DNA of 5,805 nucleotides from Hyphomicrobiales bacterium (lineage in GTDB: Bacteria; Pseudomonadota; Alphaproteobacteria; Rhizobiales; Beijerinckiaceae): contig JAIXZF010000336.1 in the NCBI GenBank assembly GCA_027489835.1, positions 1-5,805 of the forward strand. The letters run 5' to 3'. The number at the start of each line of letters is the position of its first letter. The first letter of the stretch is position 1. Positions 1 through 5,805 of the stretch are shown piece after piece. Position numbers and translations under genes: made by a program. The notes beneath the pieces were generated by a model that saw only the letters and a program-made list of their open reading frames with translations, was not told the origin of the DNA and did no database searches.

Positions 1-1209
<1,209 letters not shown>

Positions 1210-1293
1210 GCCGAGGTTTGGGGACATGGAGGTGCGCGGATCGACGTGCGAAGTCTCGCTCGTCGAGCGCCCTCATCCATTCCCGCCCCCATC

Positions 1294-1314
1294 ATCCCGG
1301 CCTCGGGCCGGGAT
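1294..1314. repeat. Left hairpin of the inverted repeat pair
   Basis: A perfect 9-bp stem (1294-1302 pairing with 1306-1314) with a 3-base TCG loop, 84 bases after the flbD stop. It may stop or slow transcription leaving flbD, but there is no U-tract after it, so a classic intrinsic terminator is not supported. Confidence 0.7.
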
Positions 1315-1391
1315 CGCCCTGAGCGCCGCCCTGGCTGGCCATGTCACCTGAGCCTGCGCGCGCAACGACGGTCATCGCGCCTCCCCGTCCG

Positions 1392-1412
1392 ATCCCGGCT
1401 CAAGGCCGGGAT
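1392..1412. repeat. Right hairpin of the inverted repeat pair
   Basis: An 8-bp perfect stem (1392-1399 pairing with 1405-1412), extendable by one T-G pair, with loop TCAAG. It is the inverted counterpart of the hairpin at 1294-1314. It ends about 110 bases before the fadD start, so it lies outside or just upstream of any fadD promoter. Confidence 0.7.
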
Positions 1413-1426
1413 GACGGCGCTGGATG

Positions 1427-1509
1427 GGTGATATTTCACATGAATTTTATGTAATCTCGCCGTGCCTTCTTCGCTGCCCTAGTTCCGGGTCCAAAGAAGA
1501 AGACTTTCT
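1427..1509 (+). promoter_or_regulatory. AT-rich leader of fadD with a short palindrome, probable promoter/operator region
   Basis: After the repeat element the composition shifts sharply to AT-rich (about 1430-1456), the only such patch in the intergenic space, as expected for a promoter. It contains the 15-base imperfect palindrome ACATGAATTTTATGT (1438-1452), whose ACAT/ATGT arms are inverted around a central T. This is a candidate operator for a TetR- or GntR-type repressor of fatty-acid genes. TGTAAT at 1450-1455 resembles a -10 box, but I find no well-spaced -35 box, so the exact promoter is not assigned. Together with 1210-1426 this accounts for the 313-bp gap between flbD and fadD; I see no further gene in it. 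Confidence 0.4.
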
Positions 1510-1515
1510 GGGAGG
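1510..1515 (+). promoter_or_regulatory. Ribosome binding site fixing the fadD start
   Basis: GGGAGG lies 7 bases before the ATG at 1523. The frame is open further upstream to an ATG at 1424, but that start falls inside the repeat element, has no Shine-Dalgarno sequence and would add 33 residues unlike FadD. The 1523 start gives the expected FadD-like N-terminus (KPWLAYYPPGTPAEID). Confidence 0.85.
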
Positions 1516-1522
1516 CACAAAC

Positions 1523-3274
1523 ATGTCGCAAGCCACGCTGGCGAAGCCCTGGCTCGCATATTATCCCCCCGGCACACCCGCCGAGATCGACGCGCCGCCC
1601 GTCCGCAACGCGGCTGAACTGGTCAGCGCCTCGGCGCGGCTCTACGGCGACCGCACCGCCTACACCGTCGTGATGCCCAATGGCATGTATGGCGATCTCA
1701 GCTTCAGCGAGATCGACCGGATGTCCGACGCCTTCGCCGTCTACCTGCGCGAGGTGGCGGGCCTGTCGGTCGGCGACCGTGTGGCCCTGCAGGCGCCGAA
1801 CTCGCTGCCGGTGCCGGTCGTCGCCTTCGGCGTGTTCAAGGCCGGCTGCGTCTTGGTCAACGTGAACCCGCTCTACACCGCCGAGGAGATGGGCCGGCAG
1901 TTCGCGGACGCCGAGCCCAAGGCGATCGTCATCGTCGACATGTTCGCCGACAAGCTGCCGGAGGCGATGAAGCATTTCGCCATCCCGAACGTCATCGTCA
2001 CGCGTGTGCCCGAGTTCATGCCTTCGCTCGTCAAGGGCGTGATCGGGCTCGTCCAGCGCCATTGGGACCGCACGATTCCGGACATCGAGGTGCCGCATAT
2101 CCGGCTGCCCGATGCGCTTGCGGCGGGCGAGGGCCGGCGCAAGGGCGGCGGCGTCACGGTCGAGAGCTACACGGCGGCGATCGGCGGCGACGCGCTGGCG
2201 GCCCTGCAATACACCGGCGGCACCACGGGCGTGTCCAAGGGCGCGATGCTGACCCATGGCAACATCGTCATGAACATGGCCCAGACCATGACCTTCATTG
2301 AAGGGCACGTGAAGAAGGGCGAGGAGGTGGTGCTGACCGCCATCCCCACCTACCACATCCTTGCCTTCACGCTGAACCTGCTGGGCTTCCTCTGGCTGGG
2401 CAACCGCAACATCCTGATCCCCAACCCAAGGCCGCTCGCCAACCTCAAGCGCGCCTTCGAGAATTACCGGATCACCTGGATCGTCGGCGTCAACACGCTG
2501 TTCAACGGGCTGATGAACGAATTCTGGTTCGCCGAAACCCCGCCAAGGCATCTCAAGGCCTCTTTCGCCGGCGGCATGGCGCTGCACGGCGCGGTGGCGG
2601 AGCGCTGGCTGAAGATGACGGGAACACATGTCATCGAGGGCTATGGCCTGACCGAAACCTCGCCCGTCGTCACGGGCAATCCGATCGGCAAGGCGCGGGA
2701 GGGCTCGATCGGCATCCCCGTGCCCGCGACCGAGATCGCGCTGCTGGACGATGAGGGGCGGCCCGCGCCCGCTGGCGCCCCGGGCGAGCTCGCCGTGCGC
2801 GGCCCCCAGGTGATGGCTGGCTACTGGCGCCGCCCTGACGAGACGGCGAAGGTCATGACCCCGGATGGGTACTTCCGCACCGGCGACATCGCGACGATGG
2901 ATCCGGACGGGTACTTCCGCATCGTGGACCGCAAGAAGGACATGATCCTGGTTTCGGGCTTCAACGTGTTCCCCAACGAGGTGGAGGACTGCCTCGCGCG
3001 CCATCCGGGCGTGCAGGAGGCGGCGGTGATCGGCGTGCCAGACGGCGCGGCAGGGGAGGCGGTCAAGGCCTATATCGTCAGGCTCGATCCGGGGCTGACC
3101 GAGGCCGACGTCAAGGCGCACTGCAAGAAGCATCTGGCGGCCTACAAGGGCCCGAAATTCGTGGAGTTCAGGTCCGAACTGCCGAAATCGAACGTGGGCA
3201 AGATCCTGCGCAAGGATCTGAGGGCCGAGCTGTCAGCCGCGCCGGCGCCCGCCGCAATGCAGAAGGTGGCGTGA
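1523..3274 (+). CDS. fadD: Long-chain fatty acid--CoA ligase (acyl-CoA synthetase, FadD type)
   Basis: This cytosolic or inner-membrane-associated enzyme of the ANL adenylate-forming superfamily activates a fatty acid with ATP and joins it to coenzyme A for beta-oxidation or lipid synthesis. The 583-residue length fits FadD (about 560 in E. coli). Motifs in order are the ATP-binding loop YTGGTTGVSKG (residues 230-240), GYGLTETSP (373-381), the hinge-region RTGD (452-455), the fatty-acyl-CoA synthetase signature DRKKDMILVSGFNVFPNE (469-486), and the C-terminal PKSNVGKILRK with the catalytic lysine at 560. All key residues are present and the frame is unbroken. The N-terminus, including the PW-x4-P-x-G-x-PAEID pattern, is typical of proteobacterial FadD rather than of short-chain acyl ligases. 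It is followed after one base by a transporter gene, so the two are very probably co-transcribed. Exact chain-length preference cannot be read from the sequence; a carboxylate other than a fatty acid is possible given the transporter. Confidence 0.93.
   Translation: MSQATLAKPWLAYYPPGTPAEIDAPPVRNAAELVSASARLYGDRTAYTVVMPNGMYGDLSFSEIDRMSDAFAVYLREVAGLSVGDRVALQAPNSLPVPVVAFGVFKAGCVLVNVNPLYTAEEMGRQFADAEPKAIVIVDMFADKLPEAMKHFAIPNVIVTRVPEFMPSLVKGVIGLVQRHWDRTIPDIEVPHIRLPDALAAGEGRRKGGGVTVESYTAAIGGDALAALQYTGGTTGVSKGAMLTHGNIVMNMAQTMTFIEGHVKKGEEVVLTAIPTYHILAFTLNLLGFLWLGNRNILIPNPRPLANLKRAFENYRITWIVGVNTLFNGLMNEFWFAETPPRHLKASFAGGMALHGAVAERWLKMTGTHVIEGYGLTETSPVVTGNPIGKAREGSIGIPVPATEIALLDDEGRPAPAGAPGELAVRGPQVMAGYWRRPDETAKVMTPDGYFRTGDIATMDPDGYFRIVDRKKDMILVSGFNVFPNEVEDCLARHPGVQEAAVIGVPDGAAGEAVKAYIVRLDPGLTEADVKAHCKKHLAAYKGPKFVEFRSELPKSNVGKILRKDLRAELSAAPAPAAMQKVA
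3263..3269 (+). promoter_or_regulatory. Ribosome binding site of the transporter gene, inside the end of fadD
   Basis: AAGGTGG lies within the last codons of the ligase gene, 6 bases before the ATG at 3276. The site is close to the AGGAGG consensus and supports the 3276 start. Its position before the ligase stop (3272-3274) means ribosomes ending the ligase would arrive at it, as in translational coupling. Confidence 0.65.
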
Positions 3275-3275
3275 C

Positions 3276-4157
3276 ATGGTCGGAGCCTTCGAACAGACGC
3301 TGCTGGCGCTGATGATGGGCGTGATCATGCTCGGCATGGGCGCCGCGCTGACGCCCCAGGACTTCAAGAGTTCGATCAAGCGGCCTTTCGGCCTCTTCGT
3401 CGGGCTCATCTCGCAATATGGCTTCCTGCCGCTGATCGGCTTCAGCCTGGCGCTGCTGCTGCCGCTCAGCCCGGAGGTGAAGATCGGCCTCATCATCATG
3501 TCGTGCATGCCGGGCGGCACGACCTCGAACATCTTCACCTACTTCGCCAAGGGCAACCTCGCCCTGTCGATGCTGATGACCGTGAACTCCACCGTCTTCG
3601 GCGTCGTGCTCATCCCGCTGCTGATCGTGGTCTATGCGGCGGGGCTGGGGATCTCCGTCCCGGCTGACAACATCGTTCGCACGCTGATCATCCTGCTCGT
3701 GCCAGTGCTGATCGGCATGGCGCTGCGCCGCTGGAACGCCAATGTCGGCGCCTTGGTCGAACTGGTCGGCGGAGCGCTCGGCATCTTCTTCATCCTGTTC
3801 ATCATGGTGTCTTGGGTGCCGCGCAACTGGCAGTTCCTGATGAACACGCCGCCCTCGGTCTATGCGGCCGTGATCGGGCTGGGGCTGCTCGGCTTCACCG
3901 CGGGCTACGTCTTCAGCATCCTGCTCAAGCTGCATCCGCGCAACGCGCAGACAATCTCGATGGAGATCGGCATCCAGAACGGGCCGCTGGCGCTCGCCAT
4001 CGTCGCGCTCAGCTTCACGGGGATGCAGCAACAGCAGATCATCGCCGTGCCGGCGCTCTATTCGCTGTTCATCGTCATCAATGCCACGCTGCTGACGCTG
4101 CTCTACCGCCGAATCAACGACCGGTCGCAGGGCAAGCTTCCCGACTCGTTCCTCTGA
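3276..4157 (+). CDS. Bile acid:sodium symporter family (SBF/BASS) transporter
   Basis: This is an inner-membrane secondary transporter, 293 residues, almost entirely hydrophobic, with about nine to ten predicted membrane helices, the normal size for bacterial SBF proteins. Two family signatures are clear: MPGGTTSN (residues 78-85), followed by FTYFAKGNLALS, and EIGIQN (230-235), followed by GPLALAIV. In the solved bacterial ASBT homologues these two crossover segments form the sodium sites (Ser/Asn of the first, Glu/Gln of the second), and those residues are kept here, so sodium coupling is likely. Substrates in the family range from bile acids to pyruvate, pantoate (PanS) and other organic anions; the sequence does not decide. 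It starts one base after the ligase stop, which suggests that it imports an acid handled by the ligase, or a CoA precursor. A bidirectional terminator follows 18 bases after its stop. Confidence 0.88.
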   Translation: MVGAFEQTLLALMMGVIMLGMGAALTPQDFKSSIKRPFGLFVGLISQYGFLPLIGFSLALLLPLSPEVKIGLIIMSCMPGGTTSNIFTYFAKGNLALSMLMTVNSTVFGVVLIPLLIVVYAAGLGISVPADNIVRTLIILLVPVLIGMALRRWNANVGALVELVGGALGIFFILFIMVSWVPRNWQFLMNTPPSVYAAVIGLGLLGFTAGYVFSILLKLHPRNAQTISMEIGIQNGPLALAIVALSFTGMQQQQIIAVPALYSLFIVINATLLTLLYRRINDRSQGKLPDSFL

Positions 4158-4175
4158 ACGCCCGGCGCAACGAAA

Positions 4176-4200
4176 AACCCCGCGCCTGAAGCGCGGGGTT
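4176..4200. terminator. Bidirectional intrinsic terminator between convergent genes
   Basis: A perfect 10-bp stem (4176-4185 pairing with 4191-4200, AACCCCGCGC/GCGCGGGGTT) with loop CTGAA. On the - strand the stem runs into TTTTT in total (its own TT plus TTT, 4177-4173), giving a canonical U-tract for the small - strand gene, whose stop lies 23 bases away. On the + strand only TT then CGTGTT follows, so termination of the ligase/transporter transcript would be weaker, though the stem is strong enough to serve both. Confidence 0.85.
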
Positions 4201-4223
4201 CGTGTTGGACGATGGTGCCGCGA

Positions 4224-4574
4224 TCAGAAGTAGCGGACCCGGCGCACGGGACGGCGATAATAGACGCGGACCGGACGGCGATAATAAACGCGGCGCACGG
4301 GACGCCTGTAATAGACCCGGCGGATCGGCCGGCGGCGATAGACCACACGGCGGCGGTAGTAGTACTGGCTGAACTCCTTGTCGGCCTCGTCGAGCGAAGC
4401 CTTGTCGGCGGCGGTCACCTCGATCGCCTCCGGCAGTTTCGCTACGGCGCGCGGATCGGGCTCAGGGCCGGCCGCCGGAGCGGCAGGCTTGGTCGCGGCT
4501 TCGGCCAGACCCGGCGCCAGCGCAGCGGCCGCGAGGCCGCCAATCAAGCCCATCAAGAAATGTCTGCGTTCCAT
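4224..4574 (-). CDS. Small exported protein with Tat-like signal and Arg/Tyr-rich repeat tail, function unknown
   Basis: The 116-residue product has four parts. Residues 1-27 are a signal peptide whose RRHFLMG motif fits a twin-arginine (Tat) signal, followed by a hydrophobic stretch and a likely cleavage after AEA. Residues 28-37 are an Ala/Pro linker. Residues 38-69 are a mildly acidic segment, possibly helical. Residues 71-116 are a tail of Arg, Tyr, Val and Pro, in which 20 Arg and 11 Tyr occur in 46 residues with no acidic residue. The tail is built of VYYRRPVRR-like units. The start at 4574 is preceded by GGGAGG five bases away; a longer frame upstream to 4796 overlaps the divergent gene and lacks any signal, so I reject it. 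Short Tyr/Arg-tailed exported proteins occur in Hyphomicrobiales without a known role. Binding to an anionic partner (envelope glycan, LPS, nucleic acid) is a guess. It has its own terminator and so is probably monocistronic. Confidence 0.75.
   Translation of the reverse strand: MERRHFLMGLIGGLAAAALAPGLAEAATKPAAPAAGPEPDPRAVAKLPEAIEVTAADKASLDEADKEFSQYYYRRRVVYRRRPIRRVYYRRPVRRVYYRRPVRVYYRRPVRRVRYF
4239..4346 (-). repeat. Coding tandem repeats, about 24-30 bp units
   Basis: Within the small gene, codons 77-112 form four degenerate units: one VVYRRRPIRR, then VYYRRPVRR, VYYRRPVR and VYYRRPVRR, of 10, 9, 8 and 9 codons. On the + strand the DNA shows the recurring GGACGGCGATAATA core twice (near 4250 and 4274) and related, more diverged copies after it. 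The two units closest to the 3' end of the gene are the most alike, suggesting recent duplication or slippage; one unit has lost a single codon. Confidence 0.8.
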
Positions 4575-4579
4575 GGTGT

Positions 4580-4585
4580 CCTCCC
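4580..4585 (-). promoter_or_regulatory. Ribosome binding site fixing the start of the small exported protein
   Basis: Read on the - strand this is GGGAGG, five bases before the ATG at 4574-4572. It selects the start that gives an immediate RR-x-F-L signal peptide instead of the longer open frame. Confidence 0.8.
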
Positions 4586-4675
4586 GACATTGGCAATGCG
4601 AGACTAGGGCAGCGCCCGTCCGCGACCTATACGTAATATGACATATGATGAACGTGAAATGAGGATGCCCCGGCC
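4586..4675. promoter_or_regulatory. Divergent promoter region between the small exported protein and the methyltransferase
   Basis: Together with the ribosome binding site at 4580-4585 this is the 101-bp space between two divergent genes. An AT-rich patch (about 4629-4660) stands out from the surrounding GC-rich DNA and contains several small palindromes: TACGTA (4630-4635), ATATG-A-CATAT (4636-4646) and CATATG (4642-4647). These could be -10 regions or a shared operator. I could not find a convincing -35/-10 pair for either direction. GAGG at 4661-4664, 11 bases before the methyltransferase ATG, is a weak, rather distant ribosome binding site. Confidence 0.4.
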
Positions 4676-5704
4676 ATGCAGCTCTCCTACGCGCAGAACA
4701 TGGAGGACATGCACCTCGACCGGCTCTTCGCCGGAGAGGCGCGAGGGTTCTACATCGACATCGGCGCCGGCCATCCAGTCGCCGACAACGTGTCATTCCG
4801 TAGCTACCTCAAGGGATGGCGCGGGGTCGCGGTCGAGCCGCAGGCCGCCCTGCACGCGCTTTACGCCACGTTGCGCCCGCGCGACATCGCGCTCGATACG
4901 CTGGTGGGGCGGGAGGCCGGCGAGGCCGCCTTCCACGCGGTGGACAAGCTGCATGGCTTTTCCACGATGGTGGAAGACCATGCCCGCGGCGCCGCGAGTT
5001 TTGGCGCGTCCTACGCCACGGAGCGCCGCGCCGTGACGACGCTGGCCGCCATCTGCGCGCGCCATGCACCGAAGCGCATAGACTGGCTCAAGATTGACGT
5101 GGAAGGCGCGGAGGCTGACGTGCTGGCGGGCGCCGATTTCGCCCGCTTCAGGCCGCGAGTCATCCTCATCGAGGCGGTGAAGCCCGGGGACATGTCGCCC
5201 TCGCATGAGGGCTGGGAGCCGATGCTGCTCCAAGCCGGTTACCGCTTCGGCTTCTTCGACGGGCTGAACCGCTGGTATGCGGACGCGGCTGAGGCGAAGC
5301 TTCTGGCGCGCTTTCCGGAAGCCGCGCTCGACTGGGCGGGCGCGCGCCATCTCTACGACTACGGCAGGGCGCCTGCGAACCAGGAACACCCCGACCATGC
5401 GCTCGCCATCGCCCTGGCCGGGCTCGATCCCGCCTCGCTGCCGCTGGTCGATCCCGCGCTGGTCTTCGGCTTCCTGACCAAGAACGTCACGGCCGAACAA
5501 CTGGCCGCGCCGGCAACGGCCGGGGCGGTCAGCCGTTTCGCGCATCTATGGCTCGGCGCGGAAATCGAGCACTATGATCCCGGTGACCTCGACGGGCTCA
5601 GCCTCGAGCAGGCGCTGGCGGCCCTCCAGCGCAGCGACATGTTCCGCGCGGCGCTCGGCCGGATCGCGGCCGCGCACGATGGCGGCTTCATCATGGACAC
5701 ATGA
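4676..5704 (+). CDS. FkbM-family SAM-dependent methyltransferase with C-terminal extension
   Basis: This cytosolic Rossmann-fold methyltransferase probably O-methylates a sugar of a surface glycan. Of its 342 residues, about the first 205 form the FkbM (Methyltransf_21) domain. The N-terminus SYAQNMEDMHLDRLF matches the SYAQNxED opening of one FkbM subgroup and supports the 4676 start; an in-frame stop (4655-4657) rules out a longer form. YIDIGAG (26-32) is the SAM-binding glycine motif, Glu54 in VAVEP is the acidic residue expected to hold the SAM ribose, KIDVEGAE (139-146) is the family hallmark, and FDGLNRWY (194-201) is a conserved segment of this subgroup. Residues about 206-342 form an additional region that I do not recognise. 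It is rich in Ala, Leu and Asp and probably helical. No glycosyltransferase or polysaccharide gene is next to it, so the acceptor is unknown; flagellin glycan or LPS are candidates given the flagellar regulator nearby. Confidence 0.85.
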   Translation: MQLSYAQNMEDMHLDRLFAGEARGFYIDIGAGHPVADNVSFRSYLKGWRGVAVEPQAALHALYATLRPRDIALDTLVGREAGEAAFHAVDKLHGFSTMVEDHARGAASFGASYATERRAVTTLAAICARHAPKRIDWLKIDVEGAEADVLAGADFARFRPRVILIEAVKPGDMSPSHEGWEPMLLQAGYRFGFFDGLNRWYADAAEAKLLARFPEAALDWAGARHLYDYGRAPANQEHPDHALAIALAGLDPASLPLVDPALVFGFLTKNVTAEQLAAPATAGAVSRFAHLWLGAEIEHYDPGDLDGLSLEQALAALQRSDMFRAALGRIAAAHDGGFIMDT

Positions 5705-5736
5705 ACCATGGTCGCGCCGCAGCATCGCCTCCGGTC

Positions 5737-5751
5737 TTAACGCGCTCTTAA
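5737..5751 (+). promoter_or_regulatory. CtrA box (TTAA-N7-TTAA) of a promoter reading out of the window
   Basis: TTAACGCGCTCTTAA exactly fits the CtrA consensus TTAA-N7-TTAA, and the second half continues as TTAACCAT, the fuller half-site. It lies 32 bases after the methyltransferase stop, in non-coding DNA with no other gene visible. CtrA is the essential cell-cycle and motility response regulator of alphaproteobacteria and usually binds near the -35 region, so a start site some tens of bases to the right and a controlled gene beyond base 5805 are expected. The palindrome GGCA-AATTC-TGCC (5762-5774) follows. It is not a sigma-54 site, because the GG-to-GC spacing is wrong. Confidence 0.65.
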
Positions 5752-5805
5752 CCATGCGGACGGCAAATTCTGCCTATCGGCCCGGTCCGCGCGCGAGCGC
5801 AGGGC

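Larger units (their letters stand above)
1274..1426. repeat. Inverted pair of palindromic repeats (REP/MITE-like element)
   Basis: Two near-identical GC-rich hairpins face each other about 77 bp apart between flbD and fadD. The left arm contains ATCCCGGCC-TCG-GGCCGGGAT (1294-1314). The right arm contains ATCCCGGC-TCAAG-GCCGGGAT (1392-1412). Reading the right arm in reverse complement gives a sequence nearly the same as the left arm, and the outer edges CATCCA (1274-1279) and TGGATG (1421-1426) are also inverted. The whole is therefore a roughly 153-bp element with imperfect terminal inversion. The ATCCCGGC...GCCGGGAT palindrome resembles a dispersed intergenic repeat I recall from many alphaproteobacterial genomes. 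No transposase is present. It could act as a transcript-end hairpin for flbD, since both hairpins are strong, but neither is followed by a T-run. Confidence 0.7.

Noticed and set aside
1226..1345. Small open frame after the flbD stop
   Set aside because: It has no Shine-Dalgarno sequence, runs through the left repeat hairpin, and its predicted product is Pro/Arg/Ser-rich without features.
1424..1522. Upstream extension of fadD to an ATG at 1424
   Set aside because: That ATG lies in the repeat element, has no ribosome binding site, and the added 33 residues are unlike FadD, while GGGAGG precedes the ATG at 1523.
2861..2921. Direct repeat of about 19 bases in fadD (2861-2879 and 2903-2921, both containing GGGTACTTCCGCA)
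   Set aside because: Both copies encode the DGYFR motifs that flank RTGD in FadD proteins generally, so this is protein-level conservation and not a recent DNA duplication.
1436..3133. A 565-codon open frame on the - strand, antisense to fadD
   Set aside because: It mirrors the fadD codons; long antisense frames are normal in GC-rich genes with G/C third positions. The product is rich in His, Asp, Arg and Val without any domain, and fadD itself has every family motif.
3168..4031. A 287-codon open frame on the - strand, antisense to the SBF transporter
   Set aside because: Its product is a low-complexity Asp/Gln/His/Arg-rich sequence typical of the reverse strand of a membrane-protein gene. 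The sense strand has clear SBF signatures.
4575..4796. Longer version of the small - strand gene starting at 4796
   Set aside because: It would overlap the methyltransferase coding region by over 100 bases and bury the signal peptide inside the protein. The ATG at 4574 has a strong ribosome binding site.
5762..5774. Possible sigma-54 -24/-12 promoter near GGCAAATTCTGCC
   Set aside because: The GG and GC elements are 8 bases apart, not the required 10, and the TTGC -12 element is missing.
5754..5805. Short open frame from an ATG at 5754 running to the window end
   Set aside because: It has no ribosome binding site, directly overlaps the end of the CtrA half-site, and only 17 codons are visible, so it cannot be supported as a gene.

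Overview
The window is GC-rich chromosomal DNA from an alphaproteobacterium, most likely a member of the Hyphomicrobiales (Rhizobiales). This rests on an FlbD-type sigma-54 flagellar regulator, a textbook CtrA box (TTAA-N7-TTAA), palindromic repeats of the ATCCCGGC...GCCGGGAT kind, and codon use saturated with G/C at third positions. I cannot name the genus from the sequence alone.

Layout. (1) Bases 1-1209 hold the 3' part of flbD, beginning inside its receiver domain. (2) Bases 1210-1522 are non-coding: a pair of inverted palindromic hairpins (1274-1426), then an AT-rich leader with a short palindrome and a strong ribosome binding site. (3) Bases 1523-4157 hold a tight two-gene unit on the + strand: a FadD-type fatty acyl-CoA ligase, then, one base after its stop, a sodium/bile-acid-symporter-family (SBF/BASS) membrane transporter. 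(4) A 10-bp-stem terminator (4176-4200) sits between the transporter and a convergent small gene on the - strand (4224-4574). That gene encodes an exported protein with a Tat-like signal and an arginine/tyrosine repeat tail. (5) A 101-bp divergent intergenic region precedes an FkbM-family SAM-dependent methyltransferase (4676-5704). (6) The last 101 bases hold a CtrA box, probably belonging to the promoter of a gene beyond the right edge.

How the genes fit together. FlbD with the sigma-54 holoenzyme would drive late flagellar genes, and the CtrA box at the other end is the other classic cell-cycle/flagellar input of this group, so the window may lie at the edge of a motility region. The ligase/transporter pair looks like a metabolic insertion between them: uptake of an organic anion, with CoA activation of a carboxylate. 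The methyltransferase probably decorates a surface glycan. The small Arg/Tyr-rich protein has no assigned function and is the least explained gene here.

Most of the window is ordinary. I see no CRISPR array, transposase, tRNA, rRNA or clearly new multi-gene system. The points most worth a second look are the Arg/Tyr repeat protein, the CtrA box, the degenerate FlbD receiver, the coupled ligase/transporter pair and the inverted palindromic repeat.
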